Part shown: positions 8,705-17,459 of the stretch, piece by piece | Numbering within the stretch: the first letter of the stretch is position 1 | Layout of the letters: every line of letters starts with the position of its first letter | Notes under the pieces: generated by a model | The model's database searches: none | Seen by the model: only the letters and a program-made list of their open reading frames with translations | Told to the model about the DNA's origin: nothing | Made by a program: the position numbers and the translations under genes | Assembly: GCF_026127265.1 (NCBI RefSeq) | Contig: NZ_WWFG01000003.1 | Coordinates: 186,001-250,000, forward strand | DNA length: 64,000 nt | Direction: 5' to 3' | From: Nostoc sp. KVJ3 | Lineage (GTDB): Bacteria > Cyanobacteriota > Cyanobacteriia > Cyanobacteriales > Nostocaceae

Positions 8705-9601
8705 GTGATAGAAAAAAAGCCTCGCCACCGCCCAGAACGGCATTTTAATGATGCCAAACGAATAGTCGTGAAATGTGAGCGAGAACTATGTATCCATTGC
8801 AACACTAAACTAGTTAGCCTTCCATCTTGGCATATGCGTAAAACTATTCAAACCTTAAGCGGAGCAGTGTTTGTAGCAGGCAAAGGTAAAGAATGTGCTA
8901 ACTCTGAATGTGAATATTTTAGAAAACATTACTATGCAAGCGGCGTACTTAAGTACAGCCTGCCTCAAAGCACATATGGGCTAGATATACTGGCATTTAT
9001 AGGCTGGCAGCATGAGCATGAGCATCAACAGTTGGTAGAAATTCAACGGAAGTTAAACCAGCGTGGTGTTGAAATTAACGAGAGGAATGTAGGCAAGCTA
9101 TATCGGCAATTTCTGGCCCTGTTGGGTGGAACAATTGCACATACGGCTGAGAAGTTAGCTGCCACAGCCCACGAACATGGTGGTTTAATTTGGGCAATTG
9201 ATGCCTTACAACCTGAAGGCCATGGAACCTTGCTGTATGTGCTATACGAGGTACTAAGTGGCACACCAGTAAGTGGAATTCAGCTGCAACAGGCACAGGT
9301 ACAATGTTTAATTGATTGGCTGCAACCATATAAAGAGTTGCCCTACAAAGTGCTGTCAACTCTATCAGACGGAGAATCAGCGATTATTACTGCCATGAAT
9401 TCGAGTTGGCCAGATGCACCACATCAACGTTGTCAAGCACACTTTCTGAACAATTTAAGTGAAGTGGTGCTGCCGTTAGATACAAAACTACGACAACAAT
9501 TAAAAGCAGATTTAGATAGATTACCATTCGTACCGGATAGCTCTGAAAGACTCCAAGACCAAAGTCAGTCAAAACAGCTAGATAGGACTCCCCTTTTTTA
9601 G
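8705..9601 (+). CDS. IS copy A transposase, upstream frame
   Basis: 298 residues from GTG 8705. It carries an N-terminal zinc-ribbon-like region (CIHCNTKL, later CANSECEYF) and the first two acidic residues of a DDE nuclease (IWAIDALQPEG and LSDGESAI). It stops at 9601 just after a run of six T (9594-9599). A one-base backward shift there joins it in frame to the downstream product, which supplies the likely Glu. It differs from copy B by two residues (V/I at 129, H/R at 157). By itself it should be catalytically incomplete. Confidence 0.85.
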   Translation: MIEKKPRHRPERHFNDAKRIVVKCERELCIHCNTKLVSLPSWHMRKTIQTLSGAVFVAGKGKECANSECEYFRKHYYASGVLKYSLPQSTYGLDILAFIGWQHEHEHQQLVEIQRKLNQRGVEINERNVGKLYRQFLALLGGTIAHTAEKLAATAHEHGGLIWAIDALQPEGHGTLLYVLYEVLSGTPVSGIQLQQAQVQCLIDWLQPYKELPYKVLSTLSDGESAIITAMNSSWPDAPHQRCQAHFLNNLSEVVLPLDTKLRQQLKADLDRLPFVPDSSERLQDQSQSKQLDRTPLF

Positions 9602-9612
9602 CAATACCTTAT

Positions 9613-10461
9613 TTGTCACGAGACGCAGAGCTAATGGCAGTTGAAGCCCAAATTCGTTCTGCTATCCGGGATTGTGTAAATCGCACCAGTCGCAAACCTT
9701 TTCGCTGGGGCGGTTTAAGTGGCTACCAGCAATTAGAAACTATTGGGCAGATATTACGTAATTTAACATACCAGGAGATTGACACAGATTACTTGTGTTT
9801 ATTGTCAGCATGGGTCGATCAAGCTTTAGGTAACAATCTTTCAGTAGCATCAGACTTGGAAGAAGCTCACAACTGGTTGCGACGAATTGCTGAATGTTTG
9901 CGCTACCCGGAACACTCCTCTGCTAAAACAAGTGATGGTACTAATACTATACAATCACCAAAATTACCTTTAACAAGCTTTCAAGTCCGCCGCGAAATGG
10001 AAGAGTTACTACAACAGTTTGTACCTGAGCCTCAACAAAATCCAGCACAGTTTGTCTTGAAGAAAAAGTTACAAAAACTATGGGATAAATACGGTGCTAA
10101 CTTATTGCACTGCTACGATATCCCTGGTTTGCCGCCAGATAATCTCAAAATTGAGTCTCTGTTCAGCAATTTACGTCGTCATCAAAGGCGAATTAGTGGG
10201 CGCAAATCAACTGTTGAATTACGTGAGTTAGGTCAATCTCAAGTTCTATTTGTAGCAGAAAGTGAGCAACAGTTACTTGAACAAATTCAGCAAGTACCTA
10301 TAACTGAGTATAAAACTCAACGTCGTCGATTAGCTTTGACCGAAGCTCCTCGCCAGCAAAAACGTCGCCTTCATCGTAATCCAGTTAGCACAATACAAGC
10401 TTTGGTTAATCAACATACCGAACTTCGCACTGTACTTGAGTTTCAAGCTCTTAAATACTGA
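9613..10461 (+). CDS. IS copy A transposase, downstream frame
   Basis: 282 residues if started internally, but the frame is open back through the T6 run, so it is best read as the C-terminal half of a frameshift fusion. It contains NLKIESLFSNLRRHQRRISG, whose Glu is the probable third member of the DDE triad, and a basic C-terminus (KTQRRRLALTEAPRQQKRR). The translated sequence is identical in the two copies. A separately translated product is possible but has no clear ribosome-binding site. Confidence 0.8.
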   Translation: MSRDAELMAVEAQIRSAIRDCVNRTSRKPFRWGGLSGYQQLETIGQILRNLTYQEIDTDYLCLLSAWVDQALGNNLSVASDLEEAHNWLRRIAECLRYPEHSSAKTSDGTNTIQSPKLPLTSFQVRREMEELLQQFVPEPQQNPAQFVLKKKLQKLWDKYGANLLHCYDIPGLPPDNLKIESLFSNLRRHQRRISGRKSTVELRELGQSQVLFVAESEQQLLEQIQQVPITEYKTQRRRLALTEAPRQQKRRLHRNPVSTIQALVNQHTELRTVLEFQALKY

Positions 10462-10529
10462 TTAGACAGTTAGGGACTGTAACCCAAAATCAAAGCGATG
10501 AACGCTGCAAGGTTTTCTCAGCACAAGAC

Positions 10530-11348
10530 ATGGGCATTGAACTTTTTCAAAAGCTGGAGATGGGGAATATGGCAGGCGACAAAGTTGGTTGGTACGACCT
10601 CGAAAATATCACCGGTGGCATTTATCCTAGCAGCTTAGTTGTAGTGGCTGCTGAATCCCACATGGGCAAAACCCACTTCATGATTTCTTATGCTTACGAA
10701 ATCATGACCAAACTTGGAAAGCCAGTTCTGTATGTAACTCCAGAAATGGACAAGAATCAACTCAATGCCCGAATGCTGGCTCGAATCACAGGCGTAGATG
10801 CTTCTATGATTCAAACCAATACGCAATGCTATTGGGAACAAATAGCACAAGGCATAGGACAGATGGTGGAACTGCCTTGGAAGGTTTACGAGCATTCCTC
10901 CCCTACAACCCCAATGATTGCTTCTGCGGTGCGCCGTGCCATTGCCGAATTCGGTGGTTCTATTGGGGCTGTGTTCATTGATTACTTGCAGCAGATTCCT
11001 CTGGAGTCCGGTGGGAATATGGCTTTTGAAGTCGGCAAGATTACTCGCCAGATTCGGGATATTGCTAAGTCTCACAAAATCCCTGTTTTCTTGGGCTGTC
11101 AAATCAATCGGGGAAATCAAACAACGGCTGATAAACGCCCCAATCGTCATTTACTTCGCAACTCTGGCGAAATCTTCGAGGTTTGCGACCAGTTGATTAT
11201 GCTTTACCGGGATGCTGTCTACACAAAAGACCCAAGCGATCGCACTATTGAGTTGATTGTTGAGAAAAACCGCCTTTACGGTAAGCTCGGCACTGCAACA
11301 ATGTTGTGCGATTTATCTACATCAAAATTTTTGAACTTGGCGAGGTAA
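10530..11348 (+). pseudogene. DnaB-type helicase, C-terminal domain only
   Basis: 272 residues from ATG 10530 match the RecA-like motor domain of replicative helicases. Walker A is AESHMGKT (41-48), Walker B is VFIDYLQQ near 150, then FLGCQINRG and IVEKNRLYGKLG. The DnaB N-terminal domain is missing. The frame stays open upstream to the IS copy A end at 10475 and reads like the DnaB linker (VFSAQDMGIELFQKL), so the 5' half was probably lost at the IS junction. It might still make a motor-only protein. Similar short helicases occur on plasmids and phages. Confidence 0.7.
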
Positions 11349-11363
11349 ACGGGATGGAGTTAA

Positions 11364-11684
11364 TTAATTCGGCGTACTACTGCCACCATTCCGGTCACGC
11401 AGATACTCCCAAATTCTGCGGATTTCTTCTTGAAAGACTTGGCGATCACGTTCGGCATCACGTTGGGCAACACGTAGTCCTTCTTGATGTAAACGGGCTA
11501 TCTCACTTAATTCTCTCACTGTACGCTCTAGTCGGGCGACAGTTTGTGAGTTCCCCCGTGTCTCCCTTCGATTGGCATCTTGTATTGTACGGAGTAAATC
11601 TAGCTGGTCGCCCACTTCTTCTAAGCGAGTGTCAATATCGTCTAGTCTGACGTTGATATCTTCTGGTTGAAGAGAAGAAGTCAT
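11364..11684 (-). CDS. Small coiled-coil protein
   Basis: A 106-residue, highly charged helical protein. Start chosen at 11684 because AGAGGTGA lies about 7 bases upstream; an in-frame ATG four codons earlier is less well placed. It opens with a heptad pattern (INVRLDDIDTRLEEVGDQLDLL), continues RLERTVRELSEIARLH and ends in EEIRRIWEYLRDRNGG. Cyanobacterial accessory regions carry many such short coiled-coil proteins, with no known function. It converges with the helicase fragment. Confidence 0.6.
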   Translation of the reverse strand: MTSSLQPEDINVRLDDIDTRLEEVGDQLDLLRTIQDANRRETRGNSQTVARLERTVRELSEIARLHQEGLRVAQRDAERDRQVFQEEIRRIWEYLRDRNGGSSTPN

Positions 11685-11751
11685 GATGGGATTCACCTCT
11701 ATTTACTTTCCATAATGCCACAAAGATCATTTCCCCAACTTTTTAGAACCC

Positions 11752-12144
11752 ATGAAAGCGTTATCCGTCCGTCAGCCTTGGGCATGGGCAATTATTTTTG
11801 CTCTAAAGGATATTGAAAACCGTGGCTGGCCCATTCATTATCGCGGCGACATTCTGATTCACGCAGCAAAAACCTGTACCAAGAAAGAGTACCAGCTAGC
11901 GAGAGAATTTTGTCAAAGCATGGGGGTAGTAATCCCAGAGTTAATCTCTCTACGTCGCGGCCAAGTTATTGGCATTGTCACAATAGTAGATTGCAAGTTT
12001 TCACAAGTTGCATCTGGCTGGGGGATGCCCATGCAATACCACTGGAAGCTGGAGAACCCGCGAGAAATCACACCAATTCCTTACATTGGGCGATTGGGGA
12101 TATTTGAAGTACCCGATGATTTGGTCATGGAGGTGGCTGCATGA
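11752..12144 (+). CDS. ASCH-domain protein
   Basis: A 130-residue protein with the classic ASCH opening MKALSVRQPWAWAI, followed by KDIENRGWPIHYRGDILIHA and GQVIGIVTIVDC. ASCH domains have a PUA-like fold and bind RNA or modified bases. Its stop overlaps the start of the C5-methyltransferase gene (ATGA at 12141-12144), so the two are translationally coupled. This fits a role linked to DNA or RNA methylation, but that link is inferred from position only. Confidence 0.85.
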   Translation: MKALSVRQPWAWAIIFALKDIENRGWPIHYRGDILIHAAKTCTKKEYQLAREFCQSMGVVIPELISLRRGQVIGIVTIVDCKFSQVASGWGMPMQYHWKLENPREITPIPYIGRLGIFEVPDDLVMEVAA

Positions 12145-13568
12145 CTAAAACAGTAATAGCTGAGTTATCTGCAATACCCGAAAAATTCTTAGAGAAAGGG
12201 GTCAAAGCCTCACAGGGGGAATCAGTCGGTTGTCTTTATCAGTACCTCGAAACTAAAAAGCTACTTGATGGGAAGACTGTTTCTTATCCCCGTGTGATTG
12301 GTGAACGTGACCCGAATAATCCCTTTCATTGGCGATGGGCATTCAATTGGAAAGAGAAGATAAACGGGGCATGGAAAGGCAAAAGTATAGGTTCAATTCC
12401 CCCTGGCGCTGTCCCAATGATTCAAACACTGCAACAAGAGAGGGCAACGCGAGAGAATATCATCGCCTTTATCAAAAAAGCGAAAACCAAAAAGACATCG
12501 CCAAAATTAGATGTCTGCAAAAATTTTGATAACACAGATAAAAAACCAACACTTCCAGATGATGCCCCGATCTCCGTAATACTTTTCGCGGGTGGCGGCG
12601 GGATTGAAGCGGGCATAGTGCAAGCTGGTATTCGCCCAGTCATTGCAGTAGAGTTTGACCCAACTAAACCAGAACTAAGTCAGGCGATCGCCAAAACCCA
12701 TCACCGCAATTTCAGGGAATATGGCTGTAGAATAATCCAGCTAACAGTTCAAGAAGTAGCACAATTAGGATTTATAGGTTTTCCCCGCCGCCCCGACTAT
12801 CTCCACGCCTCCCCGGTGTGCGCCAACGCAAGCCTTGCTCACACAGCCAAAGCGGGTAAAGGGATTGAAACGGCTGATGATTTGACCGCAGCGATCGCGG
12901 TGGCAGAAGCCATCCGACAGTTGCAGCCACGGGTGTTTACGCTGGAGAATGTGCTGCGTTATCAGAACAGTCAGAGTTTTACCATCATTCTGGATGCTTT
13001 GGAGCAAGAGGGGTACTCGATCAACTACAGCGTGGTCAACATGGCTGACTTTGGGCTACCCCAGGCGCGGCGGCGGTTAGTTCTGGTTGCAAGTAGGGGG
13101 TTTAGGGTTGCCCTACCTACGGGAGCTACACCTTGTGGTTGGTACGAGGCGATCGCGCATCTCATCCCCACAATGCCTGATTCACAGCTGCTACCTAAGC
13201 AGCAACAAGCTTTGGAGAAATTTTTAGCCGGGAATGCGCCAACACCATTGCTAATAGAAAGAGTGGGGGGGCGTACACAGTCTAAATATAAACCTGGACA
13301 TTTACCTTGCAACACTATCTTGCGATCGCATTTTACCGATCACAAAGGCTGCAACCGTAGGAAGTTCGCTGATATCTGGTTGCCGGATGGTACGGTCAAA
13401 TCCTTGTCTATTGAAGGGGCTGCAATCTTGCAAGGGTTTCCCAGTTGGTACGAGTTTCCCAACGAGACTGCTACGGCGGGGTCAATCATTGGCTACTCTG
13501 TACCACCTAGTTTTGCCGCGCAGTTATTTACTCACATACAGAAACAATTATCAGGAGCATTTTTATGA
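12141..13568 (+). CDS. DNA (cytosine-5) methyltransferase
   Basis: 475 residues. Motif I is LFAGGGGIEAG (148-158), the catalytic loop SPVCANAS has Cys227, the ENV motif is at 269-271, QARRR at 308-312 and IGYSVPP near the C-terminus. The first ~140 residues form an extra domain with HWRWAFNWKEK. The order I-IV-VI-VIII-X is normal for C5 enzymes, and the region before QG(F)PSWYEF would form the target recognition domain. No restriction endonuclease gene is seen next to it, so it is either an orphan or lost its partner: an 8-codon stub overlaps its stop. Confidence 0.88.
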   Translation: MTKTVIAELSAIPEKFLEKGVKASQGESVGCLYQYLETKKLLDGKTVSYPRVIGERDPNNPFHWRWAFNWKEKINGAWKGKSIGSIPPGAVPMIQTLQQERATRENIIAFIKKAKTKKTSPKLDVCKNFDNTDKKPTLPDDAPISVILFAGGGGIEAGIVQAGIRPVIAVEFDPTKPELSQAIAKTHHRNFREYGCRIIQLTVQEVAQLGFIGFPRRPDYLHASPVCANASLAHTAKAGKGIETADDLTAAIAVAEAIRQLQPRVFTLENVLRYQNSQSFTIILDALEQEGYSINYSVVNMADFGLPQARRRLVLVASRGFRVALPTGATPCGWYEAIAHLIPTMPDSQLLPKQQQALEKFLAGNAPTPLLIERVGGRTQSKYKPGHLPCNTILRSHFTDHKGCNRRKFADIWLPDGTVKSLSIEGAAILQGFPSWYEFPNETATAGSIIGYSVPPSFAAQLFTHIQKQLSGAFL

Positions 13569-13591
13569 CAAACCAAGAGCAACTCACTTAA
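13565..13591 (+). pseudogene. Stub of a third gene in the ASCH-methyltransferase operon
   Basis: ATG 13565 overlaps the methyltransferase stop as ATGA, the same coupling seen between the first two genes, but the frame ends after MTNQEQLT. The coupled start suggests a downstream gene once continued here and has been lost. It could also be a chance ATGA. Confidence 0.35.
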
Positions 13592-14153
13592 AATGTGTTG
13601 GTACAGGTAAGGAAGAGGACAACCAACAAGCAGGGGACAGAAAAGGAGAAGCACAGAGGTTGTGCGGTGGGAGCGAATTTCCGCCTGCTTTAATGGTTTT
13701 CTTTCCTTAGCGACAGTTCACATCTGGGTTCGCAGAATTTTATTCGTGGGATAGATTCATAGCTGCCTTCAGCAAGAACTGCCCTCTGCCTTTCTCAATG
13801 AGTTATCTCAAAAAGATTAAGGGTAAGTAGTTCGGATTAACTACCAACAGTTTTGAAATCATTTTAGTTAAAATGCCCTAATTAAAGTGCCTAGAGTTGG
13901 CGTACCTAAAACTGAAGAGGCTAAATTACCTGGGATATTCCCATCAATTATCCAGCAGTCAATCCCTAAACTAGAAATAGTCAAAAACTCCTCAACTTTC
14001 TTCGCCATCCCGCCAGTAACATCTACTGATTTGCTCTTGCCCAAGAAAGGTTTAATCCGAGAATAGTTAGCTTGAGTAATATTGGAAACTACTTGCCCAT
14101 CTTGGTCATATACACCTGCATAATTCCCAACATTTATTAGTCTAACTTTAAAC

Positions 14154-15421
14154 CTTGAGGGGGACAAAATATCCTGGAATAGATATAGGGCAACGAGTGT
14201 AGCAATTTGTGGTAAAACAAAAAGAGCCTTCATTCGCAACAAGCTCTATTTAATGATAATATTACCAGAATTCTACGAGACAAACCTCAAGCGAGAATTG
14301 GGACGTGCAGAATATTTATTACTAAAAATCCTGATAAATTTATTACAATCTATTAAAACTGTAAGCCTTGAGGCGTTGGCTACAGCTTTACCTATTCCAA
14401 TATTGTTTGAAAGTAGAAGAAAAAAGATTCAACGTTTTTTATCTCTGAACTACATAAATGTTGAAGAAATATGGTTTCCCATAGTTAAAAACTGGCTAGA
14501 AATATATTTTCCTTTGACTGAAGTTGTTTATTTAGTTATAGATCGGACTAATTGGGGATGCATTAACTTACTAATGATTAGTGTGGTTTGGGATAAAAGG
14601 TCTATTCCGATATATTTTGAGTTTTTAGACAAATTAGGTTCGAGTAATTTTGATGAGCAAAAAGCTGTTTTCAATAAATCATTACCCCTTTTTAATAATT
14701 ACAAAACTGTTGTATTAGCAGATAGAGAGTTTTGCTCTGTAAAACTAGCTAACTGGCTCACAGAGCAGAAAGTGTACTTTTGCTTACGTCTAAAAAAAGA
14801 TGCATTTATAGAGGTAGAACCTGAAGTTTGGCTGCAATTAAAAGATTCCGGTTTATCGCCTGGAGTTTCGTTCTTTTATCAGGGGATTAAATATACAAAG
14901 TCTACAGGATTTATCAGCTTTAACCTTGCTGCAAAATGGAAACGTAAACGCTTTGGAGTTATCCCAGAAGAGGGTTGGTTTATCTTAACTAATTTAGATG
15001 ATTTAAATTCGGCTATTCAGGCTTATAAACAACGTTTTGATATTGAAGAAATGTTTAGAGATTTTAAGAGCGGTGGCTATAACTTAGAAGATACTAATGT
15101 ATCAGGTCAACGCTTAATTTCATTAATATTATTAATCTCACTTGCCTATACCGCTGCAACTATATCTGGTCAAAAATTTAAACGTATGGGTGTTCAAAAA
15201 TATGTCGGTCGAATCAAAGAATCTAGGCGGACAGTTCGCCGTCATAGCAGTTTTTATATTGGATTATATGGGTCTAACTGGGTCGATTTTATGGAAAATT
15301 CTTATGAATCGGTGGCTGAATTAATGACACTAGCTCCTAATAAGCGTAAGTATTATCAACAAGGAGAAAGGGCTATGAGGCTTATTTTATCTGCATCCTA
15401 GCCCTTTTGTCCCCCCGTAAG
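14154..15421 (+). mobile_element. IS4-family insertion (1268 bp)
   Basis: The left end CTTGAGGGGGACAAAA and right end (reverse complement) CTTACGGGGGGACAAAA are imperfect inverted repeats. The element is flanked by an exact 9-bp target duplication, ACTTTAAAC at 14145-14153 and 15422-15430, as typical of IS4-type elements. Removing it and one duplication copy restores the kinase reading frame through FKVRLINVGN. Confidence 0.9.
14253..15401 (+). CDS. IS4-family transposase
   Basis: 382 residues filling the 1268-bp element. The DDE triad is visible: VIDRTNW, VLADREF and the YREK signature in AYKQRFDIEEMFRDFKSG. No frameshift or stop interrupts it and the inverted repeats are intact, so the element may still be mobile. 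It is transcribed against the kinase gene it disrupts. Confidence 0.9.
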   Translation: MIILPEFYETNLKRELGRAEYLLLKILINLLQSIKTVSLEALATALPIPILFESRRKKIQRFLSLNYINVEEIWFPIVKNWLEIYFPLTEVVYLVIDRTNWGCINLLMISVVWDKRSIPIYFEFLDKLGSSNFDEQKAVFNKSLPLFNNYKTVVLADREFCSVKLANWLTEQKVYFCLRLKKDAFIEVEPEVWLQLKDSGLSPGVSFFYQGIKYTKSTGFISFNLAAKWKRKRFGVIPEEGWFILTNLDDLNSAIQAYKQRFDIEEMFRDFKSGGYNLEDTNVSGQRLISLILLISLAYTAATISGQKFKRMGVQKYVGRIKESRRTVRRHSSFYIGLYGSNWVDFMENSYESVAELMTLAPNKRKYYQQGERAMRLILSAS

Positions 15422-15684
15422 ACTTTAAACTTACCTTGAAGATAGAAGTATTTCGCTAGTTCTGCAAGCATTGCATCTGTCGAAAAGACAGTACCACCAA
15501 TAGCTTGATCTAGAACTACATCACCGAAAACTAAAGGAATCAAACCTGCTTGTAGACTACTTTCTATTACACTAAAGTCACTCTTCAACAGTTTCTTATT
15601 ATGAGTGATTATCATAGTAATAGGTGGCAAACTTACCACTGGTAAACCTGCTTGTAAAAAACTTTTAGCTAGTAGGAAATTTAA

Positions 15685-17190
15685 CTGGAGTTTAGACTAA
15701 ATGGTCAAACTTAAAGGACAAAAATAGGGGGTCTGATTGAACACAGACCCCCTTTTGACAGAACCTGAGAGAAGTACCACCTACTCTCACCTGCCAATAT
15801 GAAATTTGACAAACTTCAAGAATTTCGTCAAGCAGTTTACAGCCATCTGGGCAAAGCCCACGATGCGACTTTTGAATTGACTGATGCCATCTTGACGACT
15901 CGTAATGCTTACAGTTTAGCAGATTTATCCCTATCTCCATTTTTTAGACGCAAGTGGTCAAGCATCTATGAAGCTCTACAAGACAGCAGACCAAAGCGAC
16001 AAAAATTGATGCAGTTGTACATAAAACAAATGCCAACACAAGGTCGTCCCTTGTTGGCAGGCGACCATACTGCTTGGCCTCGTCCCGATGCAGTAACTCT
16101 TCAAGAAAGAACAATTGAACACACGAGTGTAACAGTGCCTGGAAATAAACCGATTACCATTGGTGAGGGATACAGCACTATTGCTTGGGTGCCAGATGAT
16201 TCTGGTAGTTGGGCATTACCCTTGAGGCATGAACGAATTACTAGTTGGGAAAACCCCATAGACAAGGCAACCTGGCAGCTAAAACAAGTGTGCGAGCATT
16301 TGCCTACCAGACCGATTTCAGTTTGGGATAGCGAGTATGGTTGTGCCCCTTTTGTCTTGAAAACTGCTGAGATTCCAGCAGATATTCTTGTACGTTTACG
16401 TTCAAACCTTTGTTTATGGGGCGCACCTCCAACATATTCTGGCAAGGGTCGTCCCAGGAAGCATGGTATCAAATTTAAGCTCAATGAACCCGATTCATGG
16501 GACGAAGCAACTCAAACCCTAGAGATGAACGATCCAAAACTGGGGCACTTAATAGTTAGGTTATGGGAAAATTTACACTTCCGTAAAACTGCGGCACGTC
16601 CGATGTCATTGATACGAGTTGAGCGTCTTGATGACAAAGGTAACTTAAGAGTCTCAAAACCTTTATGGTTGGCTTGGGTAGGAGAAGAAATGCCTCCATT
16701 ATCCGAAGTTTGGCGGCTTTATTTGCGTCGCTTTACTGTTGACCACTGGTATCGTTTTTTAAAGCAACGCTTGCACTGGACTCTTCCTAAACTAAGTACT
16801 CCCAAACAGTGTGAGAGATGGAGCGACTTAATGCCAATGATTACTTGGGAATTGTGGTTGGCTCGTGATATCGTTGCTGACAACCCTTTACCTTGGCAAA
16901 AGTCAATCGCTCAGTTGACCCCTGGAAGGGTTGCTCAGGCTATGGGGATCATTTTAGAGGGTATTGGTACTCCTGCCCGTTCGCCCAAACCGCGTGGAAA
17001 GTCTCCGGGTTGGGAACCAGGAAAATCACGACAACGTAGAATTCGCTATCCCATAGTTAAAAAAACTACGCCAAAACCACGCAAAGAGCAAGCAAAATCT
17101 GCTTGACATCAAAGATTTTGATACTTGAAGCTTGTGTTTTATCAACTCAGCGCAGCTGGGTCGTTTTGTGTTGCTTAGTCTAAACTCCAG
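15685..17190 (+). mobile_element. Second IS inside the kinase gene (1506 bp)
   Basis: Perfect 16-bp terminal inverted repeats: CTGGAGTTTAGACTAA at 15685-15700 and its complement at 17175-17190. The flanks share AATTTAA (15678-15684 and 17191-17197), a 7-bp target duplication. Excision restores the kinase frame through DALDLNFLLAKSF. Confidence 0.9.
15799..17106 (+). CDS. DDE transposase of the 1506-bp IS (IS701-like)
   Basis: 435 residues from ATG 15799. LLAGDHTAWPRP and SVWDSEYG supply the first two acidic residues. The third region reads YLRRFTVDHWYRFLKQRLHW, where related transposases have IE instead of VD; the Asp may serve as catalytic residue or the family may simply use it. A basic tail (KPRGKSPGWEPGKSRQRR) ends the protein. 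Frame intact. Resemblance is to IS701-like/unclassified cyanobacterial transposases; the exact family is uncertain. Confidence 0.75.
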   Translation: MKFDKLQEFRQAVYSHLGKAHDATFELTDAILTTRNAYSLADLSLSPFFRRKWSSIYEALQDSRPKRQKLMQLYIKQMPTQGRPLLAGDHTAWPRPDAVTLQERTIEHTSVTVPGNKPITIGEGYSTIAWVPDDSGSWALPLRHERITSWENPIDKATWQLKQVCEHLPTRPISVWDSEYGCAPFVLKTAEIPADILVRLRSNLCLWGAPPTYSGKGRPRKHGIKFKLNEPDSWDEATQTLEMNDPKLGHLIVRLWENLHFRKTAARPMSLIRVERLDDKGNLRVSKPLWLAWVGEEMPPLSEVWRLYLRRFTVDHWYRFLKQRLHWTLPKLSTPKQCERWSDLMPMITWELWLARDIVADNPLPWQKSIAQLTPGRVAQAMGIILEGIGTPARSPKPRGKSPGWEPGKSRQRRIRYPIVKKTTPKPRKEQAKSA

Positions 17191-17459
17191 AATTTAAATC
17201 TAAAGCATCTTGGTGAACTAAGCAGAACCCTAGTTTTTCTTCATCACATGAAAAACCATTAATTGTATTATATTTATTCGCTGATTGGTGGGCGAAAGAA
17301 CCAGCACCGTTACCAATAATCAGTTTCAGATTAGGATTTTCACGTTTGATTAGGCTCACTTGCTCAACCAGTTGTGTTATAACTTCTCTTCGAGCAGTAT
17401 AAGGTTTATCCTTGTCAAGTAATTAAGGAACCTCCTAGCTTCACTAATACTAATTCCAT

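Larger units (their letters stand above)
8638..10475 (+). mobile_element. IS copy A (1838 bp, family unassigned)
   Basis: The ends are defined by comparison with copy B at 33508-35345, which is the same length and almost identical. Terminal inverted repeats are CCCTAACTGTCTAATTAGT on the left and CCCTAACTGTCTAATCAGT on the right (18 of 19). Two reading frames make one split DDE transposase. Unlike copy B, the flanks (ACCTAACG and ACTGTAAC) do not form a target duplication, so one or both junctions have been altered since insertion. I could not assign an IS family with confidence. Confidence 0.9.
13868..17459 (-). pseudogene. Isopentenyl-phosphate-kinase-like gene split by two ISs and a frameshift
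   Basis: Three minus-strand pieces, 17459-17191, 15684-15422 and 14153-13868, join in frame once each IS and one target-duplication copy is removed. The reassembled ~275-residue amino-acid-kinase-family protein starts MELVLVKLGGSLIT, then IIGNGAGSFAHQS with the His typical of isopentenyl phosphate kinases, IPLVFGDVVLD, INVGNYAGVYD, DVTGGMAKKVEEF and PGNLASSVLGTPTLG. An extra base near 17415-17420, just after the glycine loop, also breaks the frame. The ancestral enzyme would have phosphorylated isopentenyl phosphate or a similar small phosphate. It is now inactive. Confidence 0.82.

Noticed and set aside
10918..11196. Alternative + strand frame inside the helicase fragment
   Set aside because: Shadow of the RecA-like domain frame, which carries the Walker motifs.
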